This document shows positions 1-8,200 of a stretch of DNA of 64,000 nucleotides, one piece after another. The stretch is from an uncultured Lachnospiraceae bacterium. GTDB taxonomy: Bacteria; Bacillota; Clostridia; Lachnospirales; Lachnospiraceae. The notes under the pieces were generated by a model that was not told the DNA's origin, did no database searches, and saw nothing but the letters and a program-made list of their open reading frames with translations. The DNA lies in the NCBI GenBank assembly GCA_910588655.1, contig CAJUPJ010000010.1:36912-100911 (forward strand), in the 5' to 3' direction. The position numbers and the translations under genes were made by a program. How positions within the stretch are numbered: the stretch's first letter is position 1; each line of letters begins with the position of its first letter.

Positions 1-431
1 AATATAATAGAAGAAGGCAAATCCTTCTGTCCCTGGTTTTCAATTATCTGGACAGCCTGGTATATTGCCTTTCCAATATCTGTATCACCCGTGCTTGTAG
101 TTTTCTTTACTTTATTAAACAAGTTTTTCTTTGTTTTTTTACCATCTATATATACAAGGTCTTGTTCCAGCAGTATATCATCATCAAAGACTACAGCTCC
201 CATATAGTTTCCTGTTTCTGTAGATAAACCTAAAAACAAATCCATAGCTTCAAACCGCAGTTTATACCTGTCAGTTGTTGCCATAGAACCACTGCCATCC
301 ATTACAAATACCACATTCATATTGCCTTGTGTTTTTTGGCCTGCAGCAGACACTGTATTAGCTGGAAGCCCAACAATCCAGAACAAAACTAAAATAATTA
401 AACAATATGCTGGCTTGCTAATTCTCCTCAT
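1..431 (-). CDS. VWA-domain protein, N-terminal part (runs off the window)
   Basis: The reading frame begins with ATG at 429-431, six bases after a GGGGA ribosome site, and stays open to the window edge, so the C-terminus is missing. The first 30 or so residues form a signal peptide (MRR, hydrophobic core, ending near VSAAG). A von Willebrand factor A fold follows, with the MIDAS motif DGSGSM near residue 50 and the GDTDIGKAI segment typical of the second metal loop. Such proteins are exported and bind ligands through a metal ion. The gene lies downstream of a small membrane protein and a BlaI-type repressor on the same strand, which suggests one regulated unit. The ligand is unknown. Confidence 0.8.
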   Translation of the reverse strand, partial: MRRISKPAYCLIILVLFWIVGLPANTVSAAGQKTQGNMNVVFVMDGSGSMATTDRYKLRFEAMDLFLGLSTETGNYMGAVVFDDDILLEQDLVYIDGKKTKKNLFNKVKKTTSTGDTDIGKAIYQAVQIIENQGQKDLPSSII

Positions 432-472
432 CTTATGTCCCCTTTCTTCAAAGTTTTACCTGTGCTAAAGTA

Positions 473-673
473 TTATAAGCCTTTAGTATATTCCTGGCGG
501 AGGAGCATTGCTAAAAACATAGTTACCAGGCTGAACACGATTAAAACAGTATCAATAACGATTGTTCCAGTTTTAGATTTAATCCTGCGCCCCAGTACCA
601 GCCATAAGAAAAACAATGCAATCCAGGCAAATCCAAATATAATCAAAATTATTTCTAATATGGTCTTATCCAT
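473..673 (-). CDS. Small two-helix membrane protein
   Basis: This encodes 66 residues starting at ATG 671-673, with a strong GGGGGAG ribosome site five bases upstream. Residues 5-28 and 38-60 are hydrophobic and predict two membrane helices joined by a short basic loop (GRRIKSKTG). No family is recognised. It sits between the BlaI-type regulator and the VWA gene, all on the minus strand with short gaps, so it probably belongs to the same transcript. An overlapping plus-strand frame (435-701) is taken as a shadow because it lacks a ribosome site. Confidence 0.6.
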   Translation of the reverse strand: MDKTILEIILIIFGFAWIALFFLWLVLGRRIKSKTGTIVIDTVLIVFSLVTMFLAMLLRQEYTKGL

Positions 674-809
674 TATTACTCCCCCAGTTTTCTATCCATA
701 AAGCTGGTTATTATATTAGCACAACTTTTTATAAAAGTAAATAAACCTCATCCAGTTATATCTTTATATTTATATTAAGATTTTATTATTTCCAGCCCTG
801 ATGCCATGT

Positions 810-1181
810 TTAATATGATGGCGTCTGGTTTGCTATAATTTTCTTGAGCTCTTCAATATCTTTACCAGATAACTTCTGGTCTGCAAGATATACAGATATA
901 AAATTAGAAACAGATCCATTATATAACTGGTTCAGTAAAACCTTGGTTTCTGTGTCCTGTATTTTCTTCTTAGAAATATTTGCCCTGCATATAAAACCTG
1001 GGTCTTCCCTTATAATAGCGCCTTTATCAATAAGCCTTTTAATTACTGTATATGTAGTGTTTTTTTCCCATCCGATATATTCTTTAATAATTTTAGCAAT
1101 GTCCCTTGCGGCAAGTGCCTTATTAGACCATAAAAGTTCCATTACATTTAATTCACCTTCATGTAAGCGTATTTCCCCCAT
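810..1181 (-). CDS. BlaI/MecI/CopY-family transcriptional regulator
   Basis: The protein has 123 residues and starts at ATG 1179-1181 behind an AGGAGG site. It opens with a winged helix of the penicillinase-repressor family: GELNVMELLW, then AARDIAKI, then the recognition part around KNTTYTVIKRLIDKGAI and the wing EDPGFICRANI. The C-terminal half matches the dimerisation helices of BlaI/MecI. These proteins usually repress beta-lactamase, copper or cell-wall stress genes and are often paired with a BlaR1 metalloprotease sensor. No BlaR1 is seen here; the neighbours are a small membrane protein and a VWA protein. A weak promoter-like pair (TTAATT, 17 bases, TACTAT) lies around 1228-1256 on the minus strand. 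Confidence 0.85.
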   Translation of the reverse strand: MGEIRLHEGELNVMELLWSNKALAARDIAKIIKEYIGWEKNTTYTVIKRLIDKGAIIREDPGFICRANISKKKIQDTETKVLLNQLYNGSVSNFISVYLADQKLSGKDIEELKKIIANQTPSY

Positions 1182-1352
1182 TTAACATACCTCCTGAAAT
1201 GCCTGTAGTATCACCATAACGTTACAATAGTAAAGCACAAGAAAGCACAAATTAAAACAGCCATATTTAATGACTGGTAAGTTCTTAAATATAACTGCCC
1301 GTTTCCAATAGATATATTCTACTATTGGTATTAAAAAGTGTCAATACAAAAA

Positions 1353-1374
1353 GTATTAATTTCCACGTCTGTTT
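1353..1374 (+). repeat. 22-bp direct repeat, left copy
   Basis: The 22 bases at 1353-1374 (beginning GTATTAATTTCC) recur exactly at 1758-1779, where they form part of a hairpin. The pair brackets the palindromic element at 1379-1706. This could be a target duplication or a remnant of an earlier palindrome into which the element inserted. Confidence 0.7.
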
Positions 1375-1378
1375 TTAT

Positions 1379-1706
1379 AGTTATCTGATATTGGTGTGTG
1401 GATGACGGACGGTTTCTGTGCCAGAGCCAGAATATTCCGTACAGGGGTACGCTTCCGCTACGATAAGCCACGCAACGGCACATAAAGACCATATATTACA
1501 AAGGAAACTTACGTTTCCCTCGTAATATATGGTCTTAAATGCCGGCGGGCTTAAAGTACCCCTTTTACGGAATATTGCTGGCATCATGGCACGCAAAACC
1601 TGTTACCATAAATCCACAACAAAAAACAGGACAGCAGAATAACTATAATATTTAGCTGGACATGTAAACCCTGCGTCCGTCATCCACAAACCAATATCAG
1701 ATAACT
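1379..1706. repeat. Structured palindromic repeat element, copy A
   Basis: The element has terminal inverted repeats of 33 bp with one mismatch (1379-1411 and 1674-1706, ends AGTTATCTGATATTGG). Inside is a long interrupted stem: 1431-1440 pairs with 1567-1576, 1444-1450 with 1556-1562, and 1486-1499 with 1522-1535, capped by 1503-1508 with 1513-1518. Between the stems lie the single-stranded motifs ACGCTTCCGCTACG and CACGCAACGG, which recur in the other copies. It carries no credible gene; the 71- and 73-codon frames inside it are by-products of the palindrome. It fills most of the 660-base gap between the BlaI-type gene and the DUF4474 gene. Confidence 0.85.
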
Positions 1707-1740
1707 GTAAATTATCATGCATACAGTTTATTAGGTAGAA

Positions 1741-1786
1741 ATTTATGAAACGGACGTGTATTAATTTCCACGTCTGTTTCATAAAT
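1741..1786. repeat. Stable hairpin beside copy A
   Basis: An 18-base stem (1741-1758 with 1769-1786, one G-U-type mismatch) closes a 10-base loop. Its right half contains the second copy of the 22-bp direct repeat. It lies 60 bases before the DUF4474 start and has no T-run, so it is not a clear terminator. Confidence 0.6.
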
Positions 1787-1847
1787 GGTAACCACAAAGT
1801 TTCTTTCTTCATATAATAATACAAATACTTTCTGGAGGATTTGTATT

Positions 1848-2774
1848 ATGTACTTGTTTTTTGGGATTTTAATTCTCATATGTATACTTTTCTCTCTTGT
1901 TTTCCATATAAGAAAAAAGAGAATAATTTGTAAAATCTGTGAAATGCAGCTTGAACAAAAAGTTTGTCTGTTAAACCAGATTATGGAACCATTTGGCTTT
2001 TGCTATTCCCCTTCACAGGATATAATCACCTCGCGGACTGACGCATGGCAGAAAAAGTTTGGATATTGTGCCTTATATGATAAAACAGCAGTCCACTTCT
2101 CTATGGTATTTGACTGTGAACCAATTTATTTTAACTATAATAACCGTACCTGGATGTTTGAATTCTGGAAAGGCCAATATGGAATAAGCACTGGCGGCGA
2201 AATCGGGTTATATTGTGCAGACAAGGTTTTAAGTCCCTGGGAATATGACAAGACGCTGTTTCATGGCATAAGCGATAAGGAACTTATGCCTGTTACAATG
2301 ACAGCATATTATAAAGGAAGCCCTTTGTTTACTGCATGCCAGCCCCAATGGTGGCTTACAGGTTTCTGCCCTGGCAGGTTCTGCTGGCCAGGAGACCTGG
2401 CACTACGTGTTTCTATTACATTTAAAAGTGAAAATATGATGTACTGTTTTCTAACCAGCCTTGTGCAGTCTGGTTATATTAAATGTGGCATTTCAATTTG
2501 TGACATGACAGTTTCATTTATGTTTGCCAGGCCATTTTCCCATCAGCCATGTTGTAAAACCTGCCTAAGTGCAAGATGGGCACAATTTAAGAACCGGCTT
2601 TTCTGTAAATTATATATGTGGGTAACAAGACCTTTCAAATGTACACTTGATAAAATATTATATTTATATTATTTTCTGCCTTTTGCATTCAGGCATATGC
2701 TTTGCATGAAGAAGCACAGGAAGCAAAAATTCCGCAAACCGCGGAGAAAGGAAAGACGCAAGTATGGGATTTGA
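1848..2774 (+). CDS. DUF4474-family protein with N-terminal membrane anchor
   Basis: The start is placed at ATG 1848 because GGAGG lies eight bases before it; an upstream in-frame ATG at 1785 has no ribosome site. The protein is 308 residues. Residues 2-20 form one membrane helix, followed by a basic stop (RKKR). The central region shows the DUF4474 hallmarks as I know them: EPFGFCYSPSQDIITSR, DAWQKKFGYCALYD, DCEPIYFNY and EFWKGQYGISTGGEIGLY. The C-terminus is very basic and rich in Lys and Arg. The function of DUF4474 is unknown. The stop overlaps the start of the metallophosphoesterase by 11 bases, so the two are probably co-translated. Confidence 0.8.
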   Translation: MYLFFGILILICILFSLVFHIRKKRIICKICEMQLEQKVCLLNQIMEPFGFCYSPSQDIITSRTDAWQKKFGYCALYDKTAVHFSMVFDCEPIYFNYNNRTWMFEFWKGQYGISTGGEIGLYCADKVLSPWEYDKTLFHGISDKELMPVTMTAYYKGSPLFTACQPQWWLTGFCPGRFCWPGDLALRVSITFKSENMMYCFLTSLVQSGYIKCGISICDMTVSFMFARPFSHQPCCKTCLSARWAQFKNRLFCKLYMWVTRPFKCTLDKILYLYYFLPFAFRHMLCMKKHRKQKFRKPRRKERRKYGI

Positions 2775-3648
2775 AAGCCGTATCCAGAAGACATTTGACA
2801 ATTCCCTTAATCTTCCGCTCTATCCAGGTTCAAAATATGTTATATTCAGTGACTGCCACCGTGGAAATGGCAGGGCAAATGATAATTTCCTGCACAATGA
2901 ATTTCTTTACCTTGCTGCCCTGCGCTACTATTACCAGAAAGGATTTACTTATATTGAACTTGGTGATGCTGATGAATTATGGGAAAACCGTTCTATGCAG
3001 GGCATTAAGGAAAACCACATGCAAAGTTTTGAAATGCTCTCACTGTTTTACAGGCAGAACCGCTTTTTTGCAGTTTATGGCAACCATGATATAACTAAAA
3101 AAAGCAGTAAATTTCCTAAAAAGCATTTCTTTTCTTTTTATTGTGTAAAAACATTTTGTGACAGGCCGCTTTTTCCTGATATTACGTTTTATCCAGGAAT
3201 TATATTGCATGATAAACTTAAAGGCCATGATATTTATATGACACATGGACACCAGGCAGATTTGCTTAACAGCACATTCTGGCGTTTGTCACGTTTTCTG
3301 GTACGTTATGTATGGAGGCCTCTGGAAAGCATTGGTGTTCCAGACCCCACAAGCGCCGCCAAAAATAATACCAGGAAGAAAAAGTCTGAAAAGAAACTGG
3401 CAGGATGGGCACTGGAAAATAACCATCTGCTTGTTACAGGACATACACACCATCCGATGACAGGTTCTAAAACCTCGCCATACTGCAATACTGGAAGCTG
3501 TGTACATCCTGCCGGCATAACTGCTATAGAAATAGAGAAACGCACTATTACTCTTGTCAAATGGTCTGTAAGCACTAAAAAGGATATGGAATTATACGCT
3601 TCACGCGAAATACTTGGAAACCAGGCATCAATTGATGCATATTTTTAA
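2764..3648 (+). CDS. Calcineurin-like metallophosphoesterase
   Basis: This 294-residue protein carries all metal-binding blocks of the calcineurin-like phosphoesterase fold: FSDCHRG near residue 28, ELGDADELWE near 65, YGNHD near 105, MTHGHQ near 160 and TGHTHHP near 220. The overall pattern resembles the UDP-2,3-diacylglucosamine hydrolase-like branch, but a lipid A role is not expected in a Gram-positive cell and the substrate is unknown. There is no signal peptide, so it should be cytosolic. A purine-rich GGAGAAAGGAAAG stretch precedes the ATG, which overlaps the end of the DUF4474 gene. That coupling suggests the two products work together, possibly at the membrane. Confidence 0.88.
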   Translation: MGFESRIQKTFDNSLNLPLYPGSKYVIFSDCHRGNGRANDNFLHNEFLYLAALRYYYQKGFTYIELGDADELWENRSMQGIKENHMQSFEMLSLFYRQNRFFAVYGNHDITKKSSKFPKKHFFSFYCVKTFCDRPLFPDITFYPGIILHDKLKGHDIYMTHGHQADLLNSTFWRLSRFLVRYVWRPLESIGVPDPTSAAKNNTRKKKSEKKLAGWALENNHLLVTGHTHHPMTGSKTSPYCNTGSCVHPAGITAIEIEKRTITLVKWSVSTKKDMELYASREILGNQASIDAYF

Positions 3649-3676
3649 TAATATTTACAGTTATTTGTTTTTTTAC

Positions 3677-3705
3677 TTGTTATTTATATATATTACTGGT
3701 ATTAT
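3677..3705 (+). promoter_or_regulatory. Sigma-A-type promoter for the GH30 gene
   Basis: TTGTTA (3677-3682) and TATTAT (3700-3705) are separated by exactly 17 bases and lie about 70 bases before the GH30 start. Each box has one or two changes from consensus. Confidence 0.6.
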
Positions 3706-3777
3706 ACTGGTAATCTGAAGGCAGCTGGAAATATTATATATCTGGCTGCCATAATTAAAGAAAGGCAGGGTTTACAT

Positions 3778-5109
3778 ATGGATAGTAAGGCATTATGGAT
3801 TTCAACTACCAAGGAAGATTATTGGGTAAATAAAGAAATCCCATATATTACAGAAGAAAATAAGAATAAAGATATTATAATTAATCCAGATATCTGTTAC
3901 CAGACAATGGACAAGAAGCCATGGGGCGGCTGTTTTGCTGACCGTGGCTATATGGCTATGGAAAAGCTGCCAGACCATCAGAAACATGAAATTATAAACT
4001 CACTATTTGGTGATGACGGGTTGCATTTTACATCAGCACGCCTTCCACTTGGAAATAATGATTTTTCGGATACACATAAGTCATATAATGAAAATAACGG
4101 TGATTTCTCCATGGAACATTTCAGCCTTGAAACTGATACAGCTTATCTCCTGCCATATATTAAAATGGCACTGCAGGCCAGACCAGATATAGACTTTTTT
4201 GCAACCCCCTGGTCGCCGCCTTCATGGATGAAACAGAATAACTGTATACATGGAACAGATGATAATAACAGGATTATTTTCAAGCCAGAGATACTAAAAG
4301 CATATGCCAGGTATTTTATAAAATATATTGAAGAATATAATAAACATGGTATACATATAAGTGCCATTACACCACAGAATGAACCTACAATGAATACACT
4401 TTATGCTTCATGTGTATGGACAGGTGAAGAACTGGATGTATTTATAAGGGATTATTTATATCCTGCATTAAAGGAAGCAGGTATTAATAATACAGAAATA
4501 TGGCTTGGGACATTTACAGACTCCAATGCTTCGCTTGTTGTGCCTGCCCTTGAAGATGCAAGGACAAACAAAATAATAGATGCAGTATGTTTCCAGTGGT
4601 GGGGCTCTTATCTTGCCAAGGCAGTACAAAGAGCATATGGCAAGAAACTAATACAGTCAGAAACCAAATGTGGCGATGGCAAAAACAACTGGAGCTATGC
4701 AGAAGAACAGTTTGACTGTTTTAGAGAGTTCCTGGAGGCAGGGGTAAGCCGTTACTATATATGGAATATGGTACTTGATGAAAAAGGCGCAAATACTGCC
4801 AGCAGTCCCTGGTACCAGAACGCACCAGTAATTGTTGACAGCCAGACATCAGAAGTTACTTTCTGCCCAAGCTATTACCTTACAAAACATTTCAGTAATT
4901 TAATAGCAGGCGGGGCAAAACGTATAGATGTTAATATTAAATGTAATTGCCAGAACATAGGTGTAATTGCATTTAAAAATCCTGATGGTAAAATTATTAC
5001 TGAAATAAAAAATGGTTCTGATACAAATATAACACCTGTAATAGATATTTGTGGCAAAACCATACAGCCGGAAATAGCAGCACATTCAATTAATACTTTT
5101 ATCAAATGA
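3778..5109 (+). CDS. GH30-family glycoside hydrolase, cytosolic
   Basis: The protein has 443 residues, starting at ATG 3778. It reads as a (beta/alpha)8 GH30 enzyme: WGGCFADRG near residue 49 corresponds to the usual GFGGAFTD start of the barrel, TPWSPPSWMK is at 143-152, the acid/base Glu is E202 in TPQNEPT, and the nucleophile is E295 in QSETKCG. The C-terminal 80 residues look like the beta side domain of the family. GH30 includes glucosylceramidases, beta-1,6-glucanases, xylanases and fucosidases; I cannot choose among them. There is no signal peptide, so it should act on imported oligosaccharides. It is a single gene with its own promoter, convergent with polC. Confidence 0.85.
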   Translation: MDSKALWISTTKEDYWVNKEIPYITEENKNKDIIINPDICYQTMDKKPWGGCFADRGYMAMEKLPDHQKHEIINSLFGDDGLHFTSARLPLGNNDFSDTHKSYNENNGDFSMEHFSLETDTAYLLPYIKMALQARPDIDFFATPWSPPSWMKQNNCIHGTDDNNRIIFKPEILKAYARYFIKYIEEYNKHGIHISAITPQNEPTMNTLYASCVWTGEELDVFIRDYLYPALKEAGINNTEIWLGTFTDSNASLVVPALEDARTNKIIDAVCFQWWGSYLAKAVQRAYGKKLIQSETKCGDGKNNWSYAEEQFDCFREFLEAGVSRYYIWNMVLDEKGANTASSPWYQNAPVIVDSQTSEVTFCPSYYLTKHFSNLIAGGAKRIDVNIKCNCQNIGVIAFKNPDGKIITEIKNGSDTNITPVIDICGKTIQPEIAAHSINTFIK

Positions 5110-5113
5110 TAAT

Positions 5114-5135
5114 GTTCCAGGTACCAGCCTGGAAC
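5114..5135. terminator. Hairpin between convergent GH30 and polC
   Basis: GTTCCAGG (5114-5121) and CCTGGAAC (5128-5135) form a perfect 8-bp stem with a 6-base loop directly after the GH30 stop. There is no T-run on the plus strand, so termination is only likely. At 5216-5238 a short stretch (CCCTGCGTCTGG) resembles the end of the palindromic repeat family and may be a remnant. Confidence 0.4.
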
Positions 5136-5246
5136 TAATATCAGCCATATAATGTAATGCCGGATTACAGAAGGCGGTTATATTAAAGATTTTTCCCATT
5201 ACATCCCCCTTTCCTGGACATGGAAACCCTGCGTCTGGTATTTAGC

Positions 5247-8200
5247 TTACATAGCCAGGAAGTCCATTATTGACATCTGGTTACTGTGTGGCATATCTCC
5301 CATCAGCCCCATGTCCGCCATTGCTTCAACCACTTTTTCACTTACTTTGCAGCGGTTTTTAAAGTCTTCACGTGAAAGGAATTTACCTTTACTTGCTTCA
5401 TCTTCTATCATTTCTGCCGCTTTGTCACCAAGCCCGTCTATTGTGGAAAATGAAGGCATAAGTTTGCCGTCTGTAATCTGGAAACGGTTTGCCTTTGCCC
5501 TGTATATATCAAGCTTTACAAATCCAAAGCCCCTTGCATACATTTCTTGTACTATGCGCATATCTTCATATGTATCTTTTTCCTTATCTGAAAGTTCATT
5601 TTTGCGTTTGCGGTAATCTTCCATATAATATTCAAGCCTTTCCCTGCCAAGGCACATAAGTTCATAGTTAAATGATGTTGCACGTATGCTGAAAAATGCG
5701 GCATAATACGCAAGCGGGTAATACACTTTAAAGTATGCTACACGTATAGCCATCATAACATATGCGGCAGCATGTGCTTTTGGGAACATGTATTTAATAC
5801 GCTTGCAGGACTCAATATACCATTCTGGTACATTACATGCCAGCATGTCCTCTTCCATATCAGGTGTAAGCCCCTTGCCCTTACGTACACTTTCCATTAT
5901 TTTAAATGAGCGTTCGTTTTCAACACCCATGCGGATAAGATATGTCATAATATCATCACGCGTACATATTGCAGTTGACAGCGTACAGTCACCATTTGCA
6001 ATAAAATACTGTGCGTTGTCAAGCCATACATTTGTACCATGTGACAGCCCGGATATACGCACAAGGTCTGAAAAGTTCTTTGGCTTTGCTTCTGTAAGCA
6101 TTCCATGTACAAACTGTGTGCCAAATTCAGGCAGCCCAAGGCAGCCAAGTGTACATCCGCCAATATCTTCTGGCTTTATGCCAAGTGCTGTTGTATTTTC
6201 AAAAAGTGACAGCACTTTTTCATCGTCCATCCTTATCTTTGAGGCGTCAACGTCTGTAAGGTCTTCAAGCATACGTATCATTGTAGGGTCCTGGTGTCCA
6301 AGTATATCAAGTTTAAGCAGGTTAGCATCTATCTTATGGTAATCAAAATGTGTTGTAATTATCTTAGTAGACATATCATTAGCGGGATGCTGTACTGGTG
6401 TAAATGTATATATTTCTTCACCCATAGGAAGTACAACTATACCGCCAGGATGCTGCCCTGTGCTTCTGCGTACGCCTGTACACCCTTCAGAAATACGCTC
6501 TATTTCTGCTTTGCGCTTTGCTTCATCATGTTCATCATAATACTTTTTAACATAGCCATATGCCGTTTTGTCAGCAAGTGTACCAACTGTGCCAGCCCTG
6601 AATGTATGTCCTGCCCCAAATATTACTTCTGTATAATCATGTGCATTGCTCTGGTATTCACTTGAAAAGTTAAGGTCTATATCAGGCTCTTTGTCGCCTT
6701 TAAAACCAAGGAATGTTTCAAATGGTATATCATGCCCGTCCTTTTCAAGCATGTGGCCACACACAGGGCACTTTTTGTCTGGCATATCACATGCTGAACT
6801 TCCGGCAAATGCTTTTACATCTTCTGAATCAAAATCATAATAATGGCATTCCGGGCAGTAATAATGTGCTGAAAGCGGGTTTACTTCAGTAATTCCTGCC
6901 ATTGTTGCAACAAATGACGAGCCTACAGAACCCCTTGAACCTACAAGGTAGCCATCTTCATTTGATTTCCACACAAGCTTTTGTGCAATAATATACATAA
7001 CCGCATAACCATTGCTGATAATTGAATTAAGCTCCCTCTCAAGCCTTTCTGTAACTACAGGCGGAAGGTTTTCACCATATATTGAATGTGCCTTATTATA
7101 ACATATTTCCCTTAAGTCATTATCTGAATTTTCGATTTCTGGCGGGCATTTCCTGGGGCTGCATGGGTTTATATAGTCAATCATATCTGCAATAAGGTTT
7201 GTATTGGTTATAACAATTTCTTCCGCTTTCTTAGAACCAAGGTACTGGAACTCTGAAAGCATTTCTTCTGTAGTCCTGTAATAAAGCGGTGCTTGCTGGT
7301 CTGCATCAGAGAAGCCCTTTCCAGACATAATAATACGCCTGTATACTTCATCTTCCGCATTCAGGAAATGCACATCGCATGTAGCAACTACAAGTTTATT
7401 ATATTCTTCACCAAGGGAAACAATCTTACGGTTAATTTCCATAAGGTCGTTTTCATCCTGGATATGTGGAAACCTGTTATTATCACGCAGCATAAATGCA
7501 TTATTGCCAAGTGGCTGTATCTCAAGGTAATCATAAAACTTAACAAGCCTGTCTATTTCTTCCTCTGGTTTTTCTTCAAGTATTGCCCTGTAAAGTTCCC
7601 CTGCCTCACAGGCAGAGCCAATCATAAGCCCTTCACTATACTTAAGGTACAGGCTTTTAGGAAGCTTTGGCCTTCTGTTAAAATATTTAAGGTGGGACTC
7701 TGAAACAAGCCTGTACAGATTTACACGCCCTGTTTCATTCTTAGCCAGTATTACTGCATGGTATGATGGCAGTTTCCTTATTGTTTCATCATTAGGAATA
7801 CCAAATTCATTAAGCCCGTCCAGTGTGGTTATTCCCTTGTCTTCAAGCCTTTTTACAAGCCTGGTAAATATTTCTGCTGTAGCACCTGCGTCATCAACGG
7901 CACGGTGGTGGTTCTCAAGTGAAACGCCAAGTGCCTTAGCAACTGTGTCAAGCTTATATTTCTTAAGTTCTGGCAGAAGTGCCCTTGACATGGAAACAGT
8001 ATCTATTATAGTAAAATCTGTGTGTATTCCCCTGTCTTTTGCCTTCTGGTATATAAATCCTGTATCAAATGAAGCATTATGTGCTACAAGAACTGCATTT
8101 CCGCAGAATTCAAGAAATTCTGGCAGTGCTGTATCTATAGATGGTGCATCTGCAACCATCTGGTCATTTATGCTTGTAAGCTCTTGTATATGGTAAGGTA

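Noticed and set aside
1381..1824. Open frames of 71 and 73 codons on the minus strand within repeat copy A
   Set aside because: They follow the palindromic structure, have no ribosome sites, and similar frames appear in other copies (for example 52066-52290).
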